Of a DNA stretch of 64,000 nt, positions 35,002-47,400 are shown one piece after another. The translations under genes and the position numbers were made by a program. The DNA is from Podospora pseudocomata (Eukaryota; Ascomycota; Sordariomycetes; Sordariales; Podosporaceae). The stretch spans positions 1,835,501 through 1,899,500 of the forward strand of contig NC_085887.1 of NCBI RefSeq assembly GCF_035222375.1, given 5' to 3'. Numbering within the stretch: position 1 is the first letter of the stretch; every line of letters begins with the position of its first letter. The notes under the pieces are model-generated. The model did no database searches, was not told where the DNA came from, and was given only the letters and a program-made list of their open reading frames with translations.

Positions 35002-37574
35002 ATGGCACAACACAGCCCTCACACCCAAACCGCCCTCTTGAAATGGGTTAATACCTTCGACACACGCCGCAAGGCCGGCTCCTTGCAGGACCTGCGAGAT
35101 GGCATAATAATGGGCCAGATCCTCGAAAAGATGCTGGCCCCTGAATTCCAAAGCTCGAGCCTCATCCAGGCCCCCAGATCAGAATCCGACAAGAAACAAA
35201 ACCTCGAGACCGTCTACCGCGGTCTGGCGAGGTTCCTCCGCACCGACAACCCCCTCCTTGCCCCCTCGCCCTCCGAGTTCCGAGCCATCGCCGAGAACCC
35301 AGACGACAACGCTCTCTGCGAGTTCCTCTCGGCCTTCCTCACAGCAGCCTGCCTGGGGTCTCTGTCGAGGACATACGTCCCCAAGGTTTTGACCCTTGAC
35401 AAGGCAAGCCAGGGGGAGATTGCCAAGATCATCAGCCAAAAAAGTCAGCTCAAGGAGGAAAGGGAAAGCAAACGAGGGGAGGGTGACTCAGGGGAAGAGG
35501 AGGACCTCGACATTCAGGATGCCCGGGACCCCGAGCTCATGCAGGAGGAACTGGACCAGATGCGCGACAAGGTGGAAATCCTCAAGAAGCAAAATGCTGA
35601 CTTGCAAACCCGTCTCGACAAGCTGCTCGACACAAGAGAAGCCGTTTTGCATGACCTGAGGGTATCACAGGATGAGCTCCAGACACTGAAGCGGACCAGG
35701 GGGCAAGATGCCTCGGTGGCGATCCGGGACATGCGCAACGAGGTTCGCGAGAAGATGGACGAGATCGACCGATTGGAGGTTTTGCTCGACAAGGAAACAG
35801 CTCGGGCGGCCAGGCTAGAAAAGGAAAACGAGACTCTACGGGCCAAGGCCGAGAGAATTGTGGAACTTCAGGACAAGGTCACGCTGCTGGAGCATGAAAC
35901 GAAACAGCAGCAGCAAATGATCAAGGGACTCGAAAACTACAAAAAAAAGGCCCAGGACCTGACGGCTATCCAGCAGCGCAACCGGATCCTCGACGAGCAG
36001 GTTCAGCAGTACGAGGCGGAAATGAAACTGTTTGAGGAGGTCAAGGAGCAAAACCGGAGATTGCAAAAGGAAGTCGACGAGAAAGTCCGGGTGCTGTCTA
36101 GCAACGAGCAGGAAATCATCTACACCCTCCAATCCAAGAATGTCCTCCAAGACACCAACGAGGAACTCAAGAGAAAGGTTGAGTATCTGGAATCCAAGCG
36201 CCAGCTTGACGAGGCCACCATTAGGGAGCTCCAGGAACAACTGCAACTGGGAGATATCATGCAGCCAAGTGGCTCCGAGAGTCCAGGGGCCGGCGCGACA
36301 AAATTCAGTCTTGAACATGAGCTGGAGGGCACATCGGATCCAACGGTGGCTCTGCGGCTGGAGGTCCAAAAGCTCAAGGCCGAGAACAACCTTTTACGAA
36401 ATAACATGGCTGTGGCTTCTGAAAATGAAAGACTGCGGAACGAGCTCGATCTTGCTGGTCAGAGAGTGGATCACTATCGCGAAACGGCCACGGATGAGAT
36501 GGAGAAGCACGCCGTGGCCCAGGAACAGATAGAGGCACTTATTGCCAACGCCATTATTCATGAGGAGTTAGTAGCGGAACCCGAGGTTTTTAATAGACAT
36601 GTACTGATGTTTGGCTATCTAGGGATGCGGCATTTGTCAATATGCGTCAACAGCTGCTCGAAACCACCAAGGAATGCGAGGCCGCTAGGAAACGCATTGT
36701 GGAGCTCGAGCAGTTGACCAATGACAGAGAGCGGGAGATTATACAGGTCAAGGCAGAATGTATGTTGGAGGAATTCTGGACTATTTTTTACAAGATGCTA
36801 ACTTGGCTGACGATGCAGTGGAAGCTGTCGGACAAGAGCAGTCCGAGGCGCTCGAGGTGCTCAAGTCATCTGACGAGCTCATCTCGGCATCTCTGCGCAC
36901 CGAGCTAGAAGCCACCCGCAAGCAGCTGAAGCACAAGGTGTTTGAGCTCGAGCAGATGAAGGACCAGCTGATGGGTGTGCTGGTGTCCAAGGACAAGACG
37001 CAAAAGCGGCTGGACGATGCGCTGGCAGCAGCGGCGCCCAATGGGCAGCAGCAGGCGGACGAGGCAACGCCTGCCAAGAGCAAGAAGGAGGACGCCGAGA
37101 AGATCGAGAAACTCAAGACTGCGCTGAAGCAGAAGCTGGAGGTAAGTACCGATTCTTCCTCTCGTCTTGCATCCCCCCACGTGAGCTTCACGTTGGGTCG
37201 CGAGCGTCTCGAGGATGTGTTTGTCTCGTCCACATCAAAGCAGCCTCGTCCTCTCGGGCAAATGCCTCCTGAACTGTCGGATGCTCAGGGGTCAAGCGAT
37301 TTGAGCCAGGCGACGGACGACAACTCCTCTCCTCTTGACAGTCCTGCTTCTTCCTCTTCGACCCTGTCCTCGGTGGATGATTACCTCGAGGTCAGGGATG
37401 ATGAGGACTTGTCGTCGTCAGCGGCAGCGGGCAGGACGACGCGGGGGAGGCCACGGCTCGACAGCGCCAGCTCGCCTGGCGGTCTTGCACCTCCCATCAA
37501 AACCTTTTGGTACAAGGACAATAAAGGATGGCTTCCCGGTTTACGGAACATGTTCAACGGCTAGCACACATCTT

Positions 37575-37634
<60 letters not shown>

Positions 37635-38243
37635 AACTTTTAAACTGAGCTTTTTGTCTTTTTTGCCCGTCACATCACTCCTTACATCATCATATCCTCA
37701 CATCACACATTGATCTCTGCGAGTACAACATTTTTTGCTCCTTCTTTTTGGGTTGAGAATCTTGATTCACTGATTCGTGATGTTTTTTTTTGGAAAATAT
37801 AGCAACTCGAAAAGTCGGAACAAGACAAGTATGAGCTACAGAGGAAGCTAAAGGTGATGGAGAATGGGGGGGCGTATGCTGCTCAAAAAGTATGTTTTGT
37901 CTTCCTATCGCATTTTTTTATCATCCCAACCTGCAAACTTTTATTCGTCAACATGTATATGCTAACCCCACCTTTGTGTGTGAAGGCGGCCAACGACCAA
38001 ATCATAAAGACGTTGCAAAAGGAAAACGCCATGATCACGACGGCGTGGTATGATTTGAGCTCGAGGCTGCAGAGCAACCATGTGGTGCTGGCCAGGAGGC
38101 AGGACGCGCCGAAGAGCTGGATTAATAAGCAGAGGCAGATGGTTAATGGTAAGTTCTTTTTTGGGGGGAGAGCGAGAGGGGTGAGGATGTTGAATGCTGA
38201 CTGGTGATTTATTGGTGGGGGGTTAGCTACGCCGAGGAGATAG
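35002..38243 (+). CDS. hookA: Hook-family dynein adaptor
   Basis: Six exons (35002-36566, 36623-36759, 36819-37141, 37803-37889, 37986-38148, 38227-38243) give 763 residues. The N-terminal Hook domain begins HTQTALLKWVNTFDTRRKAG and includes DLRDGIIMGQILEKMLAPEF. Long coiled coils follow (about residues 150-670), then the conserved tail AANDQIIKTLQKENAMITTA and WYDLSSRLQSNHVVLARR, ending QRQMVNATPRR with the last five residues on a 17-bp exon. In Aspergillus and Ustilago, Hook proteins with FTS and FHIP link dynein and kinesin-3 to early endosomes. The third intron is unusually long (661 bp) and its start is open in frame; see the alternative terminal exon entry. Confidence 0.92.
37142..37564 (+). 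other. Alternative Hook C-terminus (composite terminal exon)
   Basis: If the GTAAGT donor at 37142 is not used, the Hook frame runs on for 140 codons to a stop at 37562-37564, giving an isoform of about 815 residues. The extra tail is Ser/Asp-rich and ends FWYKDNKGWLPGLRNMFNG. Its codons look like the rest of the gene, with GC-rich third positions, unlike the AT-rich intron sequence after the stop. In this form the protein would lose the conserved WYDLSSRLQSN tail that binds partners. This is inference from sequence; no transcript data. Confidence 0.5.
37581..37632. repeat. (CA)26 microsatellite
   Basis: An uninterrupted CA dinucleotide run lies 17 bp after the alternative Hook stop, inside the long third intron, or the 3' UTR of the alternative form. 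Confidence 0.95.
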
Positions 38244-39938
38244 GGAAGGACGACGGCGGTGGCGGCGGGGAGTGGGTAGTTGGATGATGATGGGGTCGGG
38301 AGGGGGTTTGGGGGAGGTAAAGGGGTTTGGACACTGGATTGTCTGGACAAGTCAGGGGTACATGGGAGGAGGCAAAAGAGGGAGGTATATTTAGAGTAGG
38401 ATTTGTGATTTTTTCTTTTTCTTTTTCGATTACACAACCCTTTTTAACTTGATGGTTGTTACTTAGTTTATTGGAATACCCCCCCCCTTTTTTTTTTTTT
38501 GTTACTTGATCTCTTGTTTGCGGGGGTGGGAAGGGGGGATTTTGTTGTTAGAGAGGTATAGATGAGATGGAAGGGTAGACAGAGCTAAGGGGTTAATGAA
38601 CCGTTTGAAGATGATGTGGTATTTGGGTACTGGTATACCCCTGAATAGACCGCCTTTTTTTTTTTCAAAAAAAAAAAAGAATAAAAAAAGATATGATGTG
38701 ATGATAGTTACAAAATTGGGGCGTGCAGGTGCAAGTGAAATCATGATTGATAGCTGCTAACAGAAAATGATACTGGCAGGTAAAAGAACATAACTGCAAA
38801 AAGAAGAAAAAAACAAAAAAAAAAAAAAAAGAAAAAGACAGCCAATGTTTCCAACTTTTTACTGTGTGGAAACAGTTGAATTTGATTTTATGTGGGATAG
38901 GTATATTCCATTCCCCAGGCCCCTATCACCCAGTATTCTCATCCCTGTACCGGATTGATTGAAACTGGACATTGAGGAACAAGTTACCATTAAGAATGTC
39001 ATCTCTTCAGCAAAGGAGCGGCCTGGGCTGTGGGGTTTGTTGTGGTTGGTTTTGGGTGAGTGGGCAAGGGGATCGAGCCGGCTGGGAGGAGGGTTGTTGT
39101 GTTGTGGTTGGAGGAGGAAGGAGGTGGTTGTTTTGCCGTGGTTGGAGGGAGGGGGTTGTCTCTGTCGTGGTTGGGGGCTAACCGTGGAAGATTTGCATGC
39201 AACATTTGGTCTTTGCTGTGTCCGATGAGAGGGAGGGAGGGGTATTTGTGCTCGAGTGTTTGATGGAACAGGCGGCGGTGGATGGTGGCGTGTCCGTGGG
39301 GTACGTGAAGAGGCTGGGCTAAGTGCATAAGCTTCAAGTGCTCGCCAAGATACGAGGTGAGCCACCGTTGGACTACTGAAGCAACCGTTAGGACTTGTCA
39401 GATAAGCAGTGTACACGGCAAGGTACCTATCTTGGACTGTGTGAGGGTTAAGTTTTACAGATAAAAGTGTTGGACCTATTCAAAAGTTTGAAGGCAAAGT
39501 AGATACAGCCTCAGAGAGGCCGACTTCAACAACCCTTACTGCCCATTTCGCACCAAAGCAGGCACAGCATTTCACAATGCCACCATCTGATCAAATTGCA
39601 ATTGGTACCAAACGGCATGTTACCACCCCTAACCACAAACAAGCACACAACCAAAATATCTCTCTCGTCTCAACAAGCAAGAACACAGAAGCCTCCATCC
39701 CCTACCAACCACCTCCAGTACAAATCAGCCCTCAGCCCCATCCACCTCCACTTCCTCTCCTCCTTTTCAATGACAACAAGATAGATATAAATCCCCAGCA
39801 TGGTCTACCCATTTAGCCATACGCCCTCGTAGATACCCATTGCCCGTGCCATTCAGACATCATCTTGTGACACACATCTCCCACTCCTCCAAATCTTCTC
39901 CCTGGCGCCGGATCATAGGGACAATCATGTCTTCAAAG
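38244..39938. other. Intergenic, low-complexity rich
   Basis: This begins with the Hook 3' region and long T and A homopolymers (near 38486-38500, 38656-38690 and 38814-38831). Around 39080-39180 there are imperfect GTGGTTGGAGG repeats. A 185-codon minus-strand frame (38859-39416) begins with GTG and has no family features, so I do not call it. A plus-strand ATG frame at 39577-39816 is also unsupported. Confidence 0.5.
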
Positions 39939-40407
39939 CTAGGTAGTGGTTCTCCTCTCGTCTCGACGCAAGATTTCCAGGAAGCTGATTCTAGTGTTGT
40001 TGGTTGCACGCGGGAGCTGGCCACGGCATATAGGGCAGGATAGGAGGGTATAGCGTCGTGAGATTGTTCTTGTCCAGGTTTTGAGGCAGGTTACTGGTGT
40101 AGGGAAGGGGGTTAGTATCTGTTGGCAGAAGGGGGTGTTAGGAGGTTAGGTAGGGGGGAGGGGCGGGAGGGTGGGTTACGGCGGAGTGTTTTCTTGCAGC
40201 AGACAGTTTCTCTATCACCTGCTCGGGCTTCGTCTCCTCGAGGCAGATTTGGCATTCATCTTTTGTTGACGGGGGAGGGGGGCATGTTTCCTTCGGCTTC
40301 CAACGTCTTCGGGGTCTGGAGCGGTGGTTGCTGATCCGGACTTTGGTCGATAGACGAGCTCTTGTGTAGTGGAGGTGTTGTCTGCGGATTTTAAATGATG
40401 GTGCCAT
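39939..40407 (-). pseudogene. RING-finger gene fragment (RING locus 3)
   Basis: The ATG at 40407 opens a basic N-terminus with the first zinc-ligand pair in ECQICLEETKPEQ. The expected GCGH-x-x-H/C centre is not visible; the corresponding stretch reads KLSAARKHS. The last part of a RING, with CLKTW, SCPICRGQLPRATNNTR and a stop at 39939, appears 150 bp downstream. A GATACTAACCC branch-like site near 40100 hints at an old intron between the halves. Part of the domain is lost, so the locus is probably dead. Confidence 0.45.
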
Positions 40408-40791
40408 CGGAGACCCATGATGAACTATGGGTAGGTGTAGGGATTCCTTTTGTTTGTCGGTGAAAGAGTCTTTTTGCTGGAAAAGAGCAGAGTTCCCGGA
40501 TCTAAATCGGTCGGATAAGGAAGGGTTCGGGTGGGGCTGGAGTTTACTTTCTCTGGTAAACTTCAGGCCACCATATGCTTGGGGATGCTGGGGGCTGCCG
40601 GAGGAGGGTGTGTGGCACGCTTATTTTTGCACACATGGACGATGTGGATGGGTACATCCATTCATGGGGCATGATCAATGTCAAAGATTCCAGATATTCG
40701 ACCTAAAACACCCCAGCAGCGAGCTATCTTGCCCAATCATCCACAAGCTCAACCCTTCCAGGGCAATGCTGTGAAGTCCCCAACTCCTAAC
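40408..40791. other. Intergenic between RING loci
   Basis: This short spacer lies between RING loci 3 and 4; nothing recognisable in it. Confidence 0.5.
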
Positions 40792-41443
40792 CTAGGTATG
40801 CAATCCCACCAACTCATCATGAGCACTCTCCAGCCCCTGGCTCGGCAAAGTCTCCCATTGATCCCTTCCTTCAACCCAATACAACTCCACCTTCCTCAGG
40901 TCCACTTTCCTCAAACATGTTGGACAGTTGTATTTCTTCTTTAGCCAGCTCACGAGGCAATCATCTGTAGGTATGCCACAGTTAGAGCTTAACAAGGGCA
41001 GTGAGGTGACAACCACACATACAGTGAAATGGATGCCAGCACTCAGTCAGTATGACGGTATTCTTCATTCCATCAAGACAGATGGCACACTCGTCTCCCC
41101 TCACCCTGCAGTTGTCTGTGTCTGACGGCGGGTTGTATTGTTTGTGGGGGTGGATCTCGTCTAGGGTGAGCTCGACTTCTTGGGTAGAGTCGTCTTCTTG
41201 GGTAGAGTCGTCTTCTTGGGTACAGTCGTCTTCTTGGGTAGAGTCGTCTCCCTGGCCAGAATCATCTTCTTTGTCGATTTGGTCGAAAATGTCTTCTTCA
41301 GGGCCGTTCCAATCAGAGGGGATTTCCGCCAGAGAGAGACCCTCAAGAGAGACCTCCTTGGGCTCCTCCTCGCGAGGAAGCTCCTCCTCTTGAGGGAGTG
41401 CGTCGACGCTGTTCTGAACTGCTAATCCACTCATCCTTGACAT
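40792..41443 (-). CDS. RING-H2 finger protein (RING locus 4, intact)
   Basis: Exons 41443-41023 and 40964-40792 give 197 residues. The 58-bp intron has a GTATGT donor, a CTAAC branch point and an ACAG acceptor, and joins PFH to YDCLVSWL. The N-terminal half is very acidic with TQEDDS repeats. The RING-H2 is complete: CAIC, then ECWHPFHYDC, then NCPTC, giving C3H2C3 ligands. It is likely an E3 ubiquitin ligase acting on unknown targets. No membrane segment or other domain is visible. It is the only member of the local RING group readable without a frame change. Confidence 0.75.
41177..41248. repeat. 18-bp tandem repeat, four copies
   Basis: The unit TTCTTGGGTAGAGTCGTC repeats four times with one substitution (third copy). 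On the minus strand it encodes the TQEDDS/TQEDDC hexapeptide repeats of RING locus 4. Because the unit is a multiple of three, copy number can change without breaking the gene. Confidence 0.95.
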
Positions 41444-41726
41444 GATCCGAGAGAGAATTACAGATGTTGGTTCAGCTCAAAAGCCGGGCTCGATGGCTCC
41501 GGGCCAAAACAGAGCAATGTCCGGTGGTCTCCAGGCCATGGCGGAGGGTGAGTGGGTTGTGGCTGGAGTGTGATCGGACAAAACAAACGGAAATGCGGTC
41601 CCCAGCGTGTTGCCAGATCACTTGAACCTGGGGAGCGAGCTTCCACCGGGCTTGATAATAAAAAAAAACGATTCTTGAGCGCACTAATCACATACAAATA
41701 CTCGCAAGTTCCTACCGCCCTCTAGC

Positions 41727-42232
41727 TTAACATGTTTTACCCCCATCCCACCCCCATCCGGCGCGCCATCTTTGGGGGGATCCGACCCGTTGTGATAAAA
41801 ACGACGGCTGGCCATGGGGCTCCCAGTTGTCTTCCCGGTCCGCATAATACAACCTGTGCCTGAGGGGGTCCAAAGACTGGTGGCACAGCGGGCACTTGTG
41901 GGTAGATATCTGGATTATCCAAGGGGCGAGACCCCTATCTGTTACAAGGGCTAGGAGGAGGCTATGCCAGAGTATTCAGGGAGTGTGCATACGATGAAAG
42001 AGGTAGTGCCGGCAACTCAGAACCATGACTAAGATTCTCGCGCTTTTGGCGTCGTCATCAAACATGTCATCTAGAAAAATGGTGCAGGATTTTGTCCCTT
42101 GATTGATAGCTCAATCTGCTGCTTCTTTTCCGGGGGCGGTTCTGCAAGCTGAGATATGGTGTCGAGAAAGCGACGGATTGCGTCTGGGGGAGGACGAGTG
42201 CTCTGGAGAAGGCGATCCCAGTTGGTGGCCAT
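41727..42232 (-). pseudogene. RING-finger gene, damaged (RING locus 5)
   Basis: An ATG at 42232 opens MATNWDRLLQSTRPPPDAIR and LSIKGQNPAPFF, then a stop. The next frame continues DDMFDDDAKSARILVMVLSC, and across a probable intron (GTATGC donor near 42016, AACAG acceptor near 41944) comes LAPWIIQISTHKCPLCHQSL. A change in a T run near 42078 separates the first two parts. The RING centre reads SCRHYLFH and lacks the Cys expected just after it, and no first CxxC pair is visible, so zinc binding would be impaired even in one frame. Confidence 0.5.
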
Positions 42233-43161
42233 TTGGTGTCGATGCCCACCTTCAACATGAGACGGGATAGACCTGGCCAGTAAATGCATACGAGGGTAGA
42301 GCTGCTTGACATGCGTGGTTCTGATTGGTCGTGGTTGTTGTCTCGGAGCGGCAGGGCTCTATTGGTTGGGGGTGTCTTCAGGCGTGAGATGTGACAGAAA
42401 TTGGTTCACAGCAGCAGGCAGTCTTAAAACCCAAGAGGCTGAGAAGTCATGGTTGTAGTAACCTTTGGTGTGGCTGAATGAAGGCGTAATTAAAACTTGG
42501 TCGTCTGAGTGTGCTCAACTGGCTACCTAGGTAGAACACGAGCAGATGGCGCAAACGCCTATCGCTCAACAACTGGTGAATCCGATGGCTGCTGTGAATC
42601 ACCGCCGGCCTGGCCAGCAGGAAAGATAAATATCTGAGAGTCATGGAGCAGAGGGCGCGGCCTCGTGTTCCTGTCTTTCAGGCACCAAAACTCCCTTGTC
42701 TTGCAACAACTTCTCGCCTTTATTACCGCTTATAGCATCTGCCTGGACACCTGAGGAATATTAACAACTCCAAATACAATCATATCATCCAAAGGAAACC
42801 CACCCAACACTGAAAACATAGCCGTTGTATAAGACTACTTTAGCCCTCCCACCCCCCCTCTAACTAAAGTAACCTGCTACCTTGCTGAGCAAACCCCCAT
42901 AATGCCTCAAGGCAAGTCTCTCTCCTCCCTTCTCTTTCCTCCCGAAACTCAAAGTGAAAACCGCCGCCCTGGGTATCGCACCATGAAAGCAACCGCAAAA
43001 CGCCAGCCATGCTCCTTGATGATGAGAGAAAGGAAATGCATGCCACCCTTCCATCACCTTATTCCATGTCCGTTGGCCGAAAAAGTTGACGATAATGACA
43101 CCGCAGAAGAAAAGAAGACGGCCAAGAAAGAAAAGGCGAGAAGTCGAGAGAAAAAAGCCCC
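42233..43161. other. Intergenic, 3' side of BTB gene
   Basis: This 0.9-kb gap between RING locus 5 and the BTB stop contains short ORFs only. The part beyond about 42840 is probably BTB 3' UTR. Confidence 0.5.
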
Positions 43162-44401
43162 TCAACCATCAATATGGTACGGCTCAGCAGGGTGATCCCC
43201 CCCAGGACCACCACGGCCAAACCTGCGATTAGTCCGAACAGGACCAACCCTCGACCCAGGAAGGACGTTGCCCCGAGAAGGCGTCATCGGAGCCTGAGCA
43301 GCCTCCCCACTCAAGCCCTGAACCGTCGTGGCAGCCTGTCGAAGACCCGACTGACCAACACTCTCAACCGCCCCATCCTCCCTCTTGATCATCACAGCAT
43401 TGGTGCTGCTCTCGCTATTCTCCGGCACACTGCTTATGCGTCCCACGCTCGCAAGGTAATGCAGCCTCTGCATCTGGGCGGGCGTCTTCTCATAAAACTC
43501 GGAGCGCGGCTTGATGATCATTACCGGAACATTGTCACCTATGGCCCAGTTCCAGTCACCCAACATGCGGATCAGAGTCCAGGAGATCCCAAAGTCCCCC
43601 TTCTCAAGGACGGTGCCCCATTCCTCTGGGAGGGGTGTGCCCCGGCGGTTGAGGCAAAAGATGTAGAATAGGAGGTGGGCAACGAGGAACCGTCGCATGG
43701 GGGATTCCTTGGGGGTGTTCTCAAAGACAAAGGCGACGTCCTGCATGCTGAGACAGACGTGATCGGCAGAGGCAGGGCCCAGGTAATCGTAGAGGACATC
43801 AACGCAGGCGTTGCGGAGGCCGACGCACTCGAATTTGTAGCCGAGAACGTAGACACCGAGGCTGATGTCAAAGAGTTAGCAGGTGACCAAAGTGATTATA
43901 AATCAGGAAAAACTCATACTAATCGCGGATAGTGGCACTCTCCCCTTCAGAATCTTCGTAAGGAGCCGGGAGCCGAAACGAGCCCGTGTTGCCAGAGAGA
44001 GCAAAAGCATTGCCATAGCCCCAACGCAGAAAGATGTTGAAGAGCTTGGGGTCGACATCAGGAAGTCTGATGGGTTCCTCATTTTGTGAAGCAGGAGTGT
44101 TGACAGGACTGGAGGCTGGACTAAGACCTTGAGCCTGACCAAAACCATGAGGCTGCTGGACAGAGGCCTGAGTCTGGCCGAGATCCTGATAGCTGGCAGG
44201 TGAGGCGGGACCAGCAAGGCCCTCGCCAGAAGTGAGCGTCGCACGTGTACCGCCACTGAGCAAGCGGGTAAAGAAGGGTGAATTCTGCGTCAGCAATTTC
44301 TCGTGAACGTTCCGCGCCTGGAGATCAGGACCAAGGTAGATGGTCACGATCCGGCCGGCGAACCAACTGGGGTCAAAAAAGTTAGCCGCTGGGCGAGGCA
44401 T
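43162..44401 (-). CDS. BTB/POZ domain protein
   Basis: Exons 44401-43920 and 43861-43162 give 393 residues. The 58-bp intron (GTATGA donor, GCTAAC branch point, ATCAG acceptor) splits the Tyr of Y-LGVYVLGYKFECV. The start MPRPAANFFDPSWFAGR precedes IVTIYLGPDLQARNVHEKLL and SPFFTRLLSGG, the opening strands and helix of a BTB fold. DPKLFNIFLRWGYG and the post-intron helices complete it. The frame is open upstream of the ATG but has no other ATG. In the insert between BTB halves there is a Gln/Ser/Pro-rich loop. Fungal BTB proteins of this type are mostly uncharacterised; some are cullin-3 adaptors. No second domain is visible. Confidence 0.8.
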
Positions 44402-47400
44402 GTTTCCGTTTGTGTATGTGATTGTGAGTGTCAATGAGGATATGAATGGAGTTGAGAGCTGGCGGATTGTCGCCCCAGGCACTCCAAGCGTGAGTGTGAG
44501 GTGTGGTGAAAGAGAGAAGAAAGGGAAGAGAATTTGTAAGCTTCGCAAAGATTTATAGGCCCAGAGCTCGGCGACGAAAGTTGGCCCGGCTTTTCAGGGA
44601 AGGTGCAATCCTGCTAGTGATGATGTCGCCGTCGACGACATCACATTGGGATGATGGAAGCAACTTACTGGTCCAGACGGAGCCGAGGCCTAATCTGCCA
44701 CGAGCCTTTGAACGGTGTACTTGTATTAAGCATGATTGTCCCTTTTGCTAGCGAAGGACGCCAAAGCGAAACACAATTCCGGGCCGTGTGGAAACGAGAG
44801 GTACCTATACAGAGAGTTGTTTCTGAGTCGATTGTAGAGGCTTGTGGGGTAGAAGAGAAAGATCGCTGACAACCCGCAGAGCAAGCCTATATATTACCTT
44901 TCCACTACCACTTGATCATGCCCCACATAACTGACTGCTTCTATCAGCTTGGATGGGAGCAACATGGCAAACTATTCACTATCGACCCCACTAACTCATC
45001 TCAATGGAAGAGACAGGCGGGGACAGGAAGCTGTTGAGATAGCCTCTGATAATAGAGCTCAGATGGACTGGGTGTATCAGAAGTCAGAGTGTCAGTAAGA
45101 CAGAGGACGCTGAGAGAGACTTGCTTGACTACGGCTTTGGGTATTGCTCGGATTGCCCTCGGACAGGTCAAGCTGGGACACAATTTGCCTGTAATCCATC
45201 GTTGTCCAGATATCCTACTTGGACGAGCTGGAACAAGATTTACCTCTGATCTTGCACTTTAAATCAATCCGGAGTAATGCCCTTGTAAAGGCTAAGGCAA
45301 ACTCACCTCGTATCACTTACCGTACATCAACCCCAGCTCTCAATACCTACTTCCAAGCTTACCAAGAGCACCCCAACAGAAAATCCTGCCTCCCAAGAGG
45401 TATACTATGACATTGCAAGATAACCAAAGACAGAGGCCCCGAGCCTTTACGTTAAGACATGATCTCCACCCTTTCGCATCAGTATACACACCCCCAGCCC
45501 GAGGTCAGCCAGCAGAGAGAACACCATGATACTCCCCCGTCCAACTCGGACAAAAGTCAGATAAGAGAACCTACATACAGATCTTCAAAACCAGGATGAC
45601 TTTCACTTCCCTGAGCACATCTGACAATGAAGAAAAAAGGATATTGCACTTGCAGCAAAATCACAAAAGACACACAAAGCAGCATGATCCTTATAGAGAG
45701 TCTCTAAGAATAAAAGGTACCTATAGTGGTATCTTTGTGCCACAGCCATAGAAAACACCACCCCCTGAACCCCTTTTCCCACCCACACATCAACCGCATC
45801 CACAGCAACCACAACCCAACCACCAAAATGACCCAAACTTCCCCCGACCATCATCTCCAAAATTACTCCATAAAATATACCCAACCAGCGGAGTCTCTTT
45901 ACGCCGTAAAAGACCCGACCTTGAGGATCCTAACCCATCTCACATCAACCGTGACCGTTCGCGCCAAACCCACCGTTTCCATCAACCTTCAGTTTAGATC
46001 TGCAGTTCCTTTAATGCTCCTCATGTTCCTCTCCGACTCCATAAACTCATGATTCGCCCACCAGCAACTCAGCTGACCTCTTCGTCCCCGCTCGGCAGCA
46101 TGCTGTCCCGACCACGTGGCGTATCATTCCACCTCTCCACCCGCAGCAACAACGAGGATACAGACTTCAGTAGGTTCTTACCCAACTTCGAAAGGGACAT
46201 GATCACTGCTTATGCATTGAGAACTGGCGGTTAGATACACCTCTCAACAACCGATAGACACACATCATATCAAGCAAAATTGGAACCAGTAATCAGAGCG
46301 AAGAAGCCATATACCCACGGCCAATGTTCAAGATTTCCCATAATCACAAGAAAAAGTTATTCATATCTTGGCAAACACAACGCCCCCTCTTCGTCCCAAA
46401 CCCAAAAACTGGGGAACGAAAAAAAATACGCTGGACACCACCGATAGAAAGAGAGCCCACCAAAACCAACCCAGGCTAGGTAGACACTATCAAAACCAAC
46501 ACGCACACACCACAAACACACACACAACAGACAGCGGCCGCTTTCCCAAATACAAGACGCCTACACCCCAAAGCAAAAGATACGACAAAGATATCTTTCC
46601 ATAGAGAGAAGGCCCCGCAAAGGGGAACCCAGAAAACAAAAAGTTATGTGCTTTCACCCCGCCCACCATTTGATTTCCGCGCGCCCAGTAGTGTACCCGT
46701 CCAGAGATGCAAAAAAGGCCCTTTGACAAAATAAAAAAATCCCAAGTCAACACAAAAATAAGAGGATATCAATGGGTGAACAATTCGCCCGCCGAATGCC
46801 ACCCAAGCCCCCCCAACCCCAATGGTACAAGAGAGGAGGCCAAAAAATAGCCACAATAGACAACAATATGAAACAGAGACAAAAACACAACCAACTCCAC
46901 CCTTCCCCAATTTCCTTCGCCCGAGAAATTTCTCAACCAACAAAACCGCAAGTTCTTTGCCGACCAGACCTCCCCAAAAAAGATATTTCGCCCATGTTGT
47001 AAAACCCGCACCACCCAAAGATCAGAACACCTAGGTTGCAAGAAGAGAGAAAAAGCACCCCCAACCAGCCCCAAACAGACGGCCGAGGAGAGACCCCCGG
47101 GCCACTCTATATGTCGATATTCTTTTCTTTGTAATGAACTCGTAAAGACCCGTGAGACCGTAATGACGTTTTTTTTATCGTGAGACTGAAAAGTCGTCGC
47201 TTCCCCGTAACGACGAGACGCAAAAGAGATGACGCCAGCCCGAAATGTTGTATGGTATCGAGAAAAAGAACCAGAAAGTGAAGACCGCTGTGAAACTCCG
47301 TCGTGAGACACCGATGCAAAAACAATGAAGCTGGCTTGTTGATGATGCAAAACCACCTGAAAAACGCCCATTCGTTGTAAACCGCAGAACAAAAACCGCA

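Noticed and set aside
37581-37632. CA run considered as CRISPR-like repeat
   Set aside because: It is a plain dinucleotide microsatellite without spacers, in a eukaryotic context.
38859-39416. Minus-strand frame (185 codons) upstream of RING locus 3
   Set aside because: It starts at GTG and is driven by imperfect GGTTGGAGG repeats.
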